From NCBI RefSeq assembly GCF_003584125.1, contig NZ_QXFL01000002.1, forward strand, positions 558,001-622,000: a DNA stretch of 64,000 bases, given 5' to 3'. The stretch is from Aurantiacibacter zhengii. GTDB taxonomy: Bacteria; Pseudomonadota; Alphaproteobacteria; Sphingomonadales; Sphingomonadaceae. Below the pieces are notes generated by a model. It had not been told where the DNA came from. It made no database searches and saw only the letters and a program-made list of their open reading frames with translations. A program made the translations under genes and the position numbers. Below, piece after piece: positions 20,329 to 28,102 of this stretch (its first letter is position 1; each line of letters starts with the position of its first letter).

Positions 20329-21074
20329 GCTGTTTCAAGGGAGGGTTCCGCCTGCGGACCCTCTTCGCCTTCCCCGGCGGTCTTTTCGATGATCGGGAAT
20401 TCGGTCGCCTCGGCAGGCGGTACGGTCGACGCCTGCGCCTTGTTCAGGGCCGCGGTGGCCCGGTGCTGCAACTGCCGCGTGGCATCGCCCACACCCTTGC
20501 CTACACGCGCGAACTGCTGCCGCAGCAGCTCGCCGTCGTCGGTGCGGAAAGCGGCGTTTTCGTCCAGCCCGGCCTCGTCGGTGGTGAAATAGCTGGCTTC
20601 GGGGAAACCCAGCTTCTGGGCGATCATCACGGCCGGGAAACTCGACCGGAAGCTGTTGTAGCGCTCCACCTCGTTATTCATGGCCTCGCGCTTGCGCTGC
20701 AGGTCGTTCTCGATCGTCTGGATCTGGCCCATCAGCGTGTTGTAGGTCTGGTTGGCCTTCAGTTCGGGAAACCGCTCCGCCACGAAACTGACCCCGGCCA
20801 GCGCCCGAGTGGTCGCTTCGGCCATGGCCCCTGCATCGCTTACATTCTCATTGCGACCGGCGATGGTGATGTGTGCCAGCTTCTCGTGGTCGCCATAACC
20901 CTGGCAGATTTCGATCAGCTGGTTGGCGAGCGTGGCCCGCTTCTTCAACTCACCGAGCAGGTTCGATTGCGACCGCTTCACCGCTTCCGACCGTGTGCGA
21001 AGCTGGTTGTACAGCTTGGTCACCCAGAAAAACCCGCCGCCGGCGACGAGCAGAAGCAAAAACAGGAATTCCAT
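20298..21074 (-). CDS. lemA: LemA family membrane protein
   Basis: 258 aa with one N-terminal membrane helix (EFLFLLLLVAGGGFFWV) and a cytoplasmic helical-bundle domain. Family motifs include YNQLRTRSEAVKRSQSNLLGELKKR, broken by the family pattern at LANQLIEIC, and RYNSFRSSFPAVMIAQKLGFPEASYF toward the C-terminus (read in parts). The C-terminal 70 residues are extra and low complexity. Function of LemA is not firmly known. Stands alone with its own promoter region upstream. Confidence 0.88.
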   Translation of the reverse strand: MEFLFLLLLVAGGGFFWVTKLYNQLRTRSEAVKRSQSNLLGELKKRATLANQLIEICQGYGDHEKLAHITIAGRNENVSDAGAMAEATTRALAGVSFVAERFPELKANQTYNTLMGQIQTIENDLQRKREAMNNEVERYNSFRSSFPAVMIAQKLGFPEASYFTTDEAGLDENAAFRTDDGELLRQQFARVGKGVGDATRQLQHRATAALNKAQASTVPPAEATEFPIIEKTAGEGEEGPQAEPSLETAEEDRPANPH

Positions 21075-21274
21075 GACTATTAGCCCCCTATTGTTCCCCT
21101 AAGAGTCGAATCGCTATATCCCGAATTGGCATTTTTCCCAAATTTCGGAGTATCTAAGAGTTAATCCCGATGCGATGAGGGCGAGGATAGGCAAAGGGCT
21201 CCTACGGGTCGTTGTCGAATACTATACCGCTGCCCGTCCTGCCCCGCGCGGCGGCCTGCCGGGCAGCCGTTACG

Positions 21275-21772
21275 CTAGCCCTCCCCGGCTTTCCGGCGAG
21301 CGCCCAGCGCTTTCAGCCGTTCCAGGCTCTCCCCGTCCAGCACATCGCGCGCGCTGTAGTTGCCTTCAAAACGGGGAATGCCATCCGCGAAACCGACCCA
21401 CGGCATCGCCTCGCCGGTGAAGATGATCACGTCGGGTGTGACGCTGGCCGGTTCGTCCAGCGTGCCTGCACGCACGGCCACCATCAGGCGACCCATGCTG
21501 CCGTAATAGCTGAACAGTGCCGTGCCGCATTGCTGGCACCGGGCCATGGTATGCGGAGCGCCGCTGCCGCCGGGTACCGCGAATTCCTGCAGATCTCCCG
21601 AAAGGAGTTCGACCCGCTCGCTTTCCCAGAAGGCGTTGACCACGCTGGTCGATCCGGTCTGCTGCTGGCACTGGCGACAATGGCAATTAAGCACCATGAT
21701 CGGATCGCCCGCAATGCGGTACCGCGCGCTGCCACAGGCGCAGCCTCCCTCGCGATTGTGTTGTTCATCCAT
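21275..21772 (-). CDS. GFA-type (Gfa/CENP-V) zinc protein
   Basis: 165 aa. Cysteine pairs of the glutathione-dependent formaldehyde-activating fold are visible: Cys11 and Cys13 (GGCACGSARY), Cys30, Cys32 and Cys35 (NCHCRQCQQQTG), and CQQCGTALF further on. Members bind two zinc ions; activity on S-hydroxymethylglutathione has been shown for few. The frame is open upstream, but ATG at 21772 follows the clear ribosome site AAGGAGGA, so this start is used. Confidence 0.88.
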   Translation of the reverse strand: MDEQHNREGGCACGSARYRIAGDPIMVLNCHCRQCQQQTGSTSVVNAFWESERVELLSGDLQEFAVPGGSGAPHTMARCQQCGTALFSYYGSMGRLMVAVRAGTLDEPASVTPDVIIFTGEAMPWVGFADGIPRFEGNYSARDVLDGESLERLKALGARRKAGEG

Positions 21773-21826
21773 CCTCGGTCCTCCTTCGCTTTCACGGAAG
21801 ACGCTGGCGGCGCGCGTTGCAAGCAC

Positions 21827-21863
21827 GAAAACGCCCCGCCCGGCCTTGTTGCCGGACGGGGCG
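21827..21863 (-). terminator. Terminator of the fasciclin gene
   Basis: On the minus strand the stem CGCCCCG-CCGGC / GCCGG-CGGGGCG with loop AACAAG is followed by TTTTC. It lies 27 bases past the fasciclin stop. Confidence 0.85.
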
Positions 21864-21889
21864 CCGCGCTGCGCCATAAGCGAGGGGGT

Positions 21890-22435
21890 TCAGCCCGGCA
21901 GCAGCACGCGGTCGAGGACGTGGATTACGCCGTTCGATGCTGCGATATCGGCGGTTGTGACCAGCACCTGGCGATCAGCCCCGTCGGTCAGCACGATCTT
22001 GCCGTTCGCCAGCCGCGCGGTCAGCGTTTCGCCTGCCACCGTTTCGATACGGGCGTGGCCGTCGCCCTCGCGGATGAGGTGGATCAGGTCATCGGCAGTC
22101 ACCCGGCCCGCAACCACGTGATAGGTGAGGACACTGGTCAACTGGCCGCGATTTTCGCTGCGCAACAGAGTGGAAACAGTGCCCTGGGGCAGGGCGTTGA
22201 AGGCATCGTCTGTCGGCGCGAAAACGGTGAACGGGCCGTCGCCCTGCAGGGTCTCTACCAGTCCGGCAGCCTGCACGGCGGCCACCAGTGTTTCGAAATC
22301 GTCGTTGCCCGATGCGACCTGCACGATATCGGCGCCGCCATCGTGGTGGCCGTGATTGTGCGCCAGAGCCGGCGCAGTGGTAAGCATGGCACCTGCGGCA
22401 AGAATTGCGGCGAGTGCGGATCTGGATGTCTTCAT
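21890..22435 (-). CDS. Secreted fasciclin (FAS1) domain protein
   Basis: 181 aa: signal peptide ending APALA, a His-rich mature N-terminus (HNHGHHDGG, a possible metal site), and one FAS1 domain with GPFTVFAPTDDAFNALP and the H2 motif YHVVAGRV, ending NGVIHVLDRVLLP. Extracytoplasmic adhesion or surface protein. It lies 86 bp downstream of the anti-sigma gene on the same strand. In related bacteria fasciclin genes often belong to the regulon of the adjacent ECF/anti-sigma pair; that link is inference here. Confidence 0.9.
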   Translation of the reverse strand: MKTSRSALAAILAAGAMLTTAPALAHNHGHHDGGADIVQVASGNDDFETLVAAVQAAGLVETLQGDGPFTVFAPTDDAFNALPQGTVSTLLRSENRGQLTSVLTYHVVAGRVTADDLIHLIREGDGHARIETVAGETLTARLANGKIVLTDGADRQVLVTTADIAASNGVIHVLDRVLLPG

Positions 22436-22521
22436 GATTGTAGTACTCCTTTGTCTCGCAAGTCCCGTCCGGCTTGCGAGAGGAGTTACGGAGCGACGCG
22501 GACAAAGGTCGCAAATTAATT

Positions 22522-23262
22522 TCAGATGGCGGTGAATTCGCCCTCGGCCACCACCGGCCCGGCATCCGCGTCGGCGGGCTTTCCGCCCAGCGGTTCGCGG
22601 GTGAGCACCAGTTGCGCGCCGTCCCTGAAATCCCCGGCAAGGTCAGGCGAGACGCTGAACCGTGCCTCTTCCCCCGGCACGATAACGCCCAGCGAGTGCA
22701 GGTCCCCTGCCCTGTCCACCAACCATAGTTCGTGATCGTGCACGCCATCGGGCACAAGGCCGGTTGAGGAGACGGTCAGTTGCTGCCGCTCCGGCACCCA
22801 GGTCAGCGCGAGGCGCAGCGGCGTGTCGGCGATGGGGATGGAAGCTGCCAGCAATGGGTCTGGCGCAGGCTCGGTCGTGCGGACCGGAGGAGAAATGGCC
22901 ACGAGCAGCGACACGACCGCGACCGCGCCCAGCCCGGCTGCGACGATGCGCCAGCGCATGATGCTGGTGCGCATGGCATCCAGCGCGACGATGTCCGTCA
23001 CTGCGCCTTGCGCGTCGTCGTCCGACATACCCGCCTCGATACGCTGCCACAGCGACGCGGGCGGCTCCACCGCGTCCCACCGTTCCAGCAGCGGAGCGAA
23101 ATGATCTTCCCAGTGCGCCACCGCGTCGGCGAAGTCCGGCTCTCGCGCCAGCCTCCCGCGGGCGAGAAGGAGGCGCTCGCCTGTCAGCAGGCCAAGCACG
23201 AATTCGCCGGCGAGCACTTCGTCCGCGGTCAGGCCGGGAATGGGGGCGGGTTCGTCGGTCAT
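22522..23262 (-). CDS. Anti-sigma factor, RskA type
   Basis: 246 aa. N-terminal cytoplasmic sigma-binding part (LTADEVLAGEFVLGLL...), one membrane helix around residues 104-124 (IVAAGLGAVAVVSLLVAI), and a periplasmic RskA domain (LTWVPERQQLTVSSTG ... HELWLVD). It holds its cognate ECF sigma factor at the membrane. The start ATG overlaps the sigma gene's TGA by 4 bp, the usual arrangement for translational coupling. Confidence 0.88.
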   Translation of the reverse strand: MTDEPAPIPGLTADEVLAGEFVLGLLTGERLLLARGRLAREPDFADAVAHWEDHFAPLLERWDAVEPPASLWQRIEAGMSDDDAQGAVTDIVALDAMRTSIMRWRIVAAGLGAVAVVSLLVAISPPVRTTEPAPDPLLAASIPIADTPLRLALTWVPERQQLTVSSTGLVPDGVHDHELWLVDRAGDLHSLGVIVPGEEARFSVSPDLAGDFRDGAQLVLTREPLGGKPADADAGPVVAEGEFTAI

Positions 23263-23855
23263 TGTCTCTCGATACAGGCCTTCAGGCGGGAAAGTCCGCG
23301 ATGGACCCGCGATTTCACCGTGCTGAGTGGCACGTCGTCATCCTCGGCAAGCTGAATGTAGGTCGCACCGCCCAGGAACGCGCGGGAAATGGCGCTGCGC
23401 TGGCGTTTCTCCAGTTGCTCCAGGCAGAAATGGATGCGCGCGTCGCGCTGGTCGAGCTCGATCTGGCCATCGGCAGGCACGCTGCCATCGGCGACGTGCG
23501 CCGCTGCCGCTTCCGGCACGGATGCGTGCGCCACTTTTCCGCGTGTGCGCAGCCGGTCGACGGCGCGGTTGCGGGCCATCGTCGCCAGCCAGCTGATCGG
23601 GCTGGCGCGCGCCGGATCATAGCGCTCGGCACGCTTCCACAGGTCGAGATAGATATCCTGCACCGCATCCTCGGCTTCGCGTTCATCGCCCAAGATACGC
23701 AAGGCAATGCCGTAAAGTTTCGCCGATGTCGCACGGTAGATGTCTTTCAGGGCGCTGCGGTCCCCGGTGGCGAGCCGCGCGATGTCCGCCTTCAATGCCG
23801 CCCGCGCTGCCTCGGCGTCACTGTCTCGATCGACGCCAAGGGGCGCCTGCTGCAT
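23259..23855 (-). CDS. ECF-type sigma-70 factor
   Basis: 198 aa. Region 2 motif EDAVQDIYLDLWKRA with SWLATMARNRAVDRLR; region 4 helix-turn-helix TYIQLAEDDDVPLSTVKSR. No region 1 or 3, so an extracytoplasmic-function (ECF) sigma. It sits between a lipoprotein gene (TGATG overlap at its start) and the RskA anti-sigma gene (ATGA overlap at its end). Resembles the SigK-like group by its partner. Confidence 0.92.
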   Translation of the reverse strand: MQQAPLGVDRDSDAEAARAALKADIARLATGDRSALKDIYRATSAKLYGIALRILGDEREAEDAVQDIYLDLWKRAERYDPARASPISWLATMARNRAVDRLRTRGKVAHASVPEAAAAHVADGSVPADGQIELDQRDARIHFCLEQLEKRQRSAISRAFLGGATYIQLAEDDDVPLSTVKSRVHRGLSRLKACIERQ

Positions 23856-24184
23856 CAGCGCGGTTCCGGTTCGGGGGGAGGTGATGCGGGGGGTGGCGGT
23901 GGTGGGGCGGACGGCTCCTCAGCTTCCGGCAGCTGCGGCGGTGCCAGCACCTCTGCCCATTCGTCCAGCCGCCTATTGCACCTGAGATCCCCGCTGCTGC
24001 CCGCGCGCAGGCAACCCTCCTGCTGGGCGCGCTGCAGGGCCTCGCCCAATGTCTGGGTCTGTCGCGGCTGCGCCAGCAGGTCTCCGCGATTAGCGACGAT
24101 GTGATCGGTGGAGGTGCAGCCTGTGGCAGAGAGAGCCGCGACCGCCAGAGTGCCGAAGGTCACCGCAATGCCAAGCTGCCTCAT
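23855..24184 (-). CDS. Small predicted lipoprotein
   Basis: 109 aa. Lipobox LSATGC puts the lipidated cysteine at residue 23. Two further cysteines (EGCLRAGSSGDLRCNRR) may pair; the C-terminal 25 residues are almost only Pro, Glu and Ala. No family recognised. Overlaps the CDF gene by 4 bp and the sigma gene by 1 bp, so it is translated with both. Its place between a metal transporter and a sigma factor suggests a sensory or envelope role, which is unproven. Confidence 0.75.
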   Translation of the reverse strand: MRQLGIAVTFGTLAVAALSATGCTSTDHIVANRGDLLAQPRQTQTLGEALQRAQQEGCLRAGSSGDLRCNRRLDEWAEVLAPPQLPEAEEPSAPPPPPPASPPPEPEPR

Positions 24185-25107
24185 GCGCAGTCATCCCTGC
24201 AATCTTCGAAAGTGGTTTCGACTTGCAGGGTAACATGCCCGATCGCGTGGTGATGCTCAAGTTCGTGCGAGGTTTCGCGCAGGAAAGCGTCGCCCGGATG
24301 GCCGCCCGGCATTACCAGATGCGCCGTCAGCGCTGTCTCGGTGGTGCTCATGGGCCAGATGTGCAGGTCGTGGACCGCCTCCACCCCCGGCAGGCCACGC
24401 AGGTAGGTGCGCACTTCTGTGTCGTCCACGCTATCGGGCACGGCGAGAAGGCCCATCTTCACGCTGTCCTTCAGCAGGCCCCAGGTACCCCAGGCGATCA
24501 CCCCCACGATCACCAGGCTGACGATGGGGTCGATAACGATGGCCCCCGTCCACAGGATCGCCAGACCAGCTATCACGACGCCTACCGACACCAGCGCATC
24601 GGCGGCCATGTGCAGGAACGCGCCGCGGATGTTGAGATCGTGCTTGCGCCCGCGCATGAACATTAGCGCGGTCGCCGTGTTGATGACGATGCCAATTCCC
24701 GCCACCCAAATCATCGTCCAGCCTTCCGGCTCGACGGGATCGATCAATCGGTCGATGGTCTCGATCAGGATGGCGCCGATAGCGACCAGCAGCAACATGG
24801 CATTGGCGAAGGCGGCAAGGATGGTGGAGCTTTTCAGGCCGTAGGTGAACCGGTCCGACGGCGGCTTCTTGGCGGCCACGCTGGCACCCCAGGCGATCAG
24901 CAGGCCCAGCACGTCGGAAAGGTTGTGCCCGGCATCGGCGACCAGCGCCATCGAACCGGAGATGAACCCGAAGGTCGCCTCGACAATGACGAAGCCGGTG
25001 TTGAGCACCACCCCGATGGCGAATGCGCTACCGAAATCGGCAGGCGCATGCGAATGGCCGTGGCCCCCGGCATGGTCGTGCCCTGTATGGCTGTGCGAAT
25101 GTCCCAA
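24181..25107 (-). CDS. Cation diffusion facilitator (zinc/cobalt-type exporter)
   Basis: 308 aa inner-membrane cation/proton antiporter of the CzcD/DmeF group. A His-rich N-terminus (GHSHSHTGHDHAGGHGHSH), six membrane helices, the transport-site HxxxD motifs HNLSD (helix II) and HMAAD (helix V), and a C-terminal cytoplasmic domain with HDLHIWPMS. Probably removes Zn2+ or related divalent metals. First gene of the overlapping four-gene unit with the lipoprotein, ECF sigma and anti-sigma genes. Confidence 0.93.
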   Translation of the reverse strand: MGHSHSHTGHDHAGGHGHSHAPADFGSAFAIGVVLNTGFVIVEATFGFISGSMALVADAGHNLSDVLGLLIAWGASVAAKKPPSDRFTYGLKSSTILAAFANAMLLLVAIGAILIETIDRLIDPVEPEGWTMIWVAGIGIVINTATALMFMRGRKHDLNIRGAFLHMAADALVSVGVVIAGLAILWTGAIVIDPIVSLVIVGVIAWGTWGLLKDSVKMGLLAVPDSVDDTEVRTYLRGLPGVEAVHDLHIWPMSTTETALTAHLVMPGGHPGDAFLRETSHELEHHHAIGHVTLQVETTFEDCRDDCA

Positions 25108-25192
25108 GCGGGCTCCCTGTTCTTCCCTTTGCCCCGGCGTCGACTTAGGTCACACCAAGATGTGCCGCAAGTTTAATGTTTTGAATCAAGGT

Positions 25193-25231
25193 GTTATGAA
25201 ATATCATGCTTGCGATACTATATCACATAAC
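25193..25231. promoter_or_regulatory. AT-rich inverted repeat upstream of the CDF operon
   Basis: GTTATGAAATATCAT and ACTATATCACATAAC form an imperfect inverted repeat (11 of 15 positions) 86 bases before the CDF start, in an AT-rich pocket of otherwise GC-rich DNA. Position suits an operator of the CDF transcript; the protein that would bind is unknown. Confidence 0.4.
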
Positions 25232-25285
25232 ATGAGAGGCAAGTATCTGAATTGATTGCGTAGCAAGGGGACCAGCCCAGAAGCA

Positions 25286-25957
25286 TCAATCGTAGATACA
25301 GGCATCCAGCCCGTCGCGCCGCACCACGCCGATGCGCGCCTCGATGGTGTTGCCGTATCGGGCTGTAAATCCGCCCGGGTTCACCGCCTCGCGGGTCTTC
25401 GGCGACGGCAGGACAGCGGCGATGCGGCTGGCCTCGTCAGCCGAAAGGCGCGCGGCGGAGTGGCCGAAATACCGCTGCGCCCCGCTCTCCACGCCGTAGG
25501 TGCCCAGCCCCGTCTCGGCGACGTTGAGGTAGACTTCCATGATCCGGCGCTTGTCCCACAGGTTCTCGATCAGGAACGTAAAGTAGGCTTCCAGCCCCTT
25601 GCGAAACCAGCCGCCGCCCTGCCACAGAAAGACATTCTTGGCGGTTTGCTGGCTGATGGTGGACGCGCCGCGCTGGCGCTCTCCGCGTGCGCGTTCCTCC
25701 AGCGCTTCCTCGATGGCTTCGCGGTCGAACCCGTCGTGCGTGCAGAACTTGGAATCCTCCGCCGCGATCACCGCGCTCACCATGTTGCGATCGATGCGCG
25801 AAAGCGGCTCCCAGTCGCGGGTCACGCTGCGTTCGTCCATCAGCATGGTGGCGGTATAGGTGACGGGCACGAAACGCAAAACCAGCACCAGAGCCACGCT
25901 GATGATGACGAACCACAGGACAAATTTGGCGATGAACTTGAGTATGCGCAGGACCAT
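25286..25957 (-). CDS. mtgA: Monofunctional biosynthetic peptidoglycan transglycosylase
   Basis: GT51 enzyme that polymerises lipid II. 223 aa: one N-terminal membrane anchor (FVLWFVIISVALVLVLRF), catalytic motif I AAEDSKFCTHDGFD with the essential Glu, motif II GASTISQQTAKNVFLW, motif III (FRKGLEAYFTFLIENLWDK, with KRRIMEVYLN following) and motif V at AAVLPSP. No transpeptidase domain, hence monofunctional. ATG at 25957 is preceded by AGGGAG and used as start. Confidence 0.94.
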   Translation of the reverse strand: MVLRILKFIAKFVLWFVIISVALVLVLRFVPVTYTATMLMDERSVTRDWEPLSRIDRNMVSAVIAAEDSKFCTHDGFDREAIEEALEERARGERQRGASTISQQTAKNVFLWQGGGWFRKGLEAYFTFLIENLWDKRRIMEVYLNVAETGLGTYGVESGAQRYFGHSAARLSADEASRIAAVLPSPKTREAVNPGGFTARYGNTIEARIGVVRRDGLDACIYD

Positions 25958-25999
25958 GCGCGGCTCCCTACAGGATTTGCGCGGTGTAACGAAGATACG

Positions 26000-26036
26000 A
26001 AAAAGGGGCAGCACCCGAAGGCGCCGCCCCTTTTCG
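26000..26036. terminator. Terminator after rpoH
   Basis: AAAAGGGGC-GC / GC-GCCCCTTTT around ACCCGAAG. The minus-strand copy ends in TTTTT, so it terminates rpoH transcription before mtgA. Confidence 0.85.
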
Positions 26037-26050
26037 TGTCAGCCGACGTG

Positions 26051-26953
26051 TTACGCGGCCGTCGGCATCAGCCTTTCGCCGGCGATGCGCTGCATCGCCT
26101 TCTGCAGCTTCTCGAAAGCGCGCACCTCGATCTGGCGGATACGTTCGCGGCTGACATCGTAGACCTGCGACAGCTCTTCCAGCGTCTGCGGGTTCTCCGT
26201 CAGGCGGCGTTCGGTCAGGATGTGCTGCTCACGCTCGTTAAGAGCGCCCATGGCTTCCACCAGCATTTCGCGGCGTACGTCGGCTTCCTCCGCATCGGCA
26301 ACGATGGTGTCCTGCAGCGGACGGTCGTCCGTTAGCCAGTCCATCCATTCGCCGCTGCCTTCCTCGCCATTGCGCATCGGCGTGTTGAGCGAGCCGTCGC
26401 CGCCCATCATCATCCGGCGGTTCATGTTGACCACTTCCTGCTCCGGTACGCCCAGATCGGTAGCGATCTTGGTCACGTCTTCGGGCGACAGGTCGGAGTC
26501 TTCATAGGCCTCCAGCTGCTTTTTCATCCGGCGCAGGTTGAAGAACAGCTTCTTCTGCGCGGCGGTGGTACCCATCTTCACGAGGGACCACGAGCGCAGG
26601 ATGAATTCCTGGATGCTCGCTTTGATCCACCACATGGCATAGGTCGCCAGGCGAAAACCGCGATCGGGCTCGAACTTTTTCACGCCCTGCATCAGGCCGA
26701 CGTTGCCTTCGGAGATGAGATCCGAAACGGGCAGGCCGTAGCCGCGATAACCCATGGCGATCTTCGCCACGAGCCGCAGGTGGCTCTGCACCAGCTGGGC
26801 TGCTGCATCGGGGTCTTCGTGCTCTTCGTAACGCTTGGCGAGCATGTATTCCTGCTCGGGCGTCAGCACGGGGAATTTCTTGATTTTCGACAGGTACCGG
26901 TTGAGCCCCTGCTCACCGCCGAGTGCCGGAACGGTTGATCTGACTTTACTCAC
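26051..26953 (-). CDS. rpoH: RNA polymerase sigma-32 factor (heat shock)
   Basis: Directs transcription of heat-shock genes. Region 2 is clear (SEGNVGLMQGVKKFEPDRGF, then RLATYAMWWIKASIQEFILRS), and region 4 ends ERIRQIEVRAFEKLQKAM. The RpoH box QKKLFFNLRR is present, which separates it from RpoD. The frame is open to an ATG at 27010, but the first 19 residues there have no family counterpart; GTG at 26953 (MSKVRSTVPALGGE) agrees with the usual RpoH N-terminus. Start is therefore tentative, identity is firm. Confidence 0.93.
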   Translation of the reverse strand: MSKVRSTVPALGGEQGLNRYLSKIKKFPVLTPEQEYMLAKRYEEHEDPDAAAQLVQSHLRLVAKIAMGYRGYGLPVSDLISEGNVGLMQGVKKFEPDRGFRLATYAMWWIKASIQEFILRSWSLVKMGTTAAQKKLFFNLRRMKKQLEAYEDSDLSPEDVTKIATDLGVPEQEVVNMNRRMMMGGDGSLNTPMRNGEEGSGEWMDWLTDDRPLQDTIVADAEEADVRREMLVEAMGALNEREQHILTERRLTENPQTLEELSQVYDVSRERIRQIEVRAFEKLQKAMQRIAGERLMPTAA

Positions 26954-27077
26954 TTTTGTCCCAAACCTTTCTTTGTCGTCGACCACTCGTTTCGGGCCCC
27001 TGATGGGCACCCGGATCTGGCGGTCACATTGGGTGCAACTCTCTTATAGCGCACCACAGGCCGATTTAGGGTGCATT

Positions 27078-28040
27078 TCATCGATTGGAATGACCTGTTT
27101 GGTCGATAAGTTCCCGCATATCGGCTGGCAGATCGCTGGAGAACGACAGGGCGTTACCGGTGACGGGATGGATGAAACCGAGTCGCGCGGCATGGAGAGC
27201 CTGGCGCTCGAAACCCAGGGCCTTGATAACAGGCCGTAAAGCGGCTGGAGTGCGTCCGTACACAGGGTCTCCTATTAGCGCATGACCGATTGACGCAAGG
27301 TGAACCCTGACCTGGTGGGTTCGCCCGGTTTCCAGCCGGCATTCGATCAAGGAACAGTGATCGAGCCGTTCCAGCGTGCGGAAATGCGTGATGGCGTGCT
27401 TCCCGCGCTTCGAATCGTCGGGCAGCACGGCCATCTTCTTGCGGTCCCGGTCGCTGCGCCCGAGTCGCGCATTCACGGTGCCCGAAGCCGGACTGGGATG
27501 ACCGCCGCACACGGCGAGATAGGCGCGCTCCAGCGAGTGATCAGCGAACTGCTTCGCCAGCCCCTCGTGCGCCGCATTGCTCTTGGCGACGACCAGCAGG
27601 CCGGATGTGTCCTTGTCGATGCGGTGGACGATGCCGGGCCTCGCCACGCCGCCGATGCCGGAGAGCTGCCCCTGGCAGTGGTGCAGCAGGGCATTCACCA
27701 GCGTGCCATCGGGATTTCCCGCTGCGGGGTGCACCACCATGCCTGCCGGCTTGTCGACCACGATCAGGTGATCGTCCTCGTAGGCGACCACTATGGGGAT
27801 ATCCTGTGGACAGGCCTGTGGATCGCTTGGGGGCGGCAGGTGGATAGAAAAGCTCGACCCCGCTTGAACTTTGGTACTGGCGCTGGTGGCAGCCTTCCCG
27901 TCCACCTCCACCTTCCCCTCGGCAATCAGGGCCTTGATCCGTTCGCGCGACAGATCGGCCACTTCCGCCAGCGCCTTGTCCAGCCGGGTGGCGCTGTGGA
28001 TAGTTCCGGTGAGGGTTTGGGAGGCGGTTTGGTCAGACAC
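27078..28040 (-). CDS. rluD: 23S rRNA pseudouridine synthase, RluA family (RluD-like)
   Basis: 320 aa. N-terminal S4 RNA-binding domain (TRLDKALAEVADLSRERIK...), then the RluA catalytic domain with the signature HRIDKDTSGLLVVAKS containing the catalytic Asp, and HQVRVHLASIGHALIGDPVYG later. S4 plus this length point to RluD (helix 69 of 23S rRNA) rather than RluA. Diverges from the GIY-YIG gene; a palindromic repeat lies just upstream of its start. Confidence 0.9.
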   Translation of the reverse strand: MSDQTASQTLTGTIHSATRLDKALAEVADLSRERIKALIAEGKVEVDGKAATSASTKVQAGSSFSIHLPPPSDPQACPQDIPIVVAYEDDHLIVVDKPAGMVVHPAAGNPDGTLVNALLHHCQGQLSGIGGVARPGIVHRIDKDTSGLLVVAKSNAAHEGLAKQFADHSLERAYLAVCGGHPSPASGTVNARLGRSDRDRKKMAVLPDDSKRGKHAITHFRTLERLDHCSLIECRLETGRTHQVRVHLASIGHALIGDPVYGRTPAALRPVIKALGFERQALHAARLGFIHPVTGNALSFSSDLPADMRELIDQTGHSNR

Positions 28041-28051
28041 ACCCCCTCTTT

Positions 28052-28086
28052 ACCGTCTGCCCTGAGCTTGTCGAAGGGCTGTCTTT
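28052..28086. repeat. Dispersed palindromic repeat, left copy bracketing the GIY-YIG frame
   Basis: Contains CCCTGAGCTTGTCGAAGGG, the same sequence as at 2432-2450; flanking bases ACCGTC and CTTT...AGCGCA are also shared with the copy before queE. Lies between rluD and the GTG start of the GIY-YIG frame, 17 bases before that start. Confidence 0.85.
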
Positions 28087-28102
28087 CACTTAGCGCAGGG
28101 GA

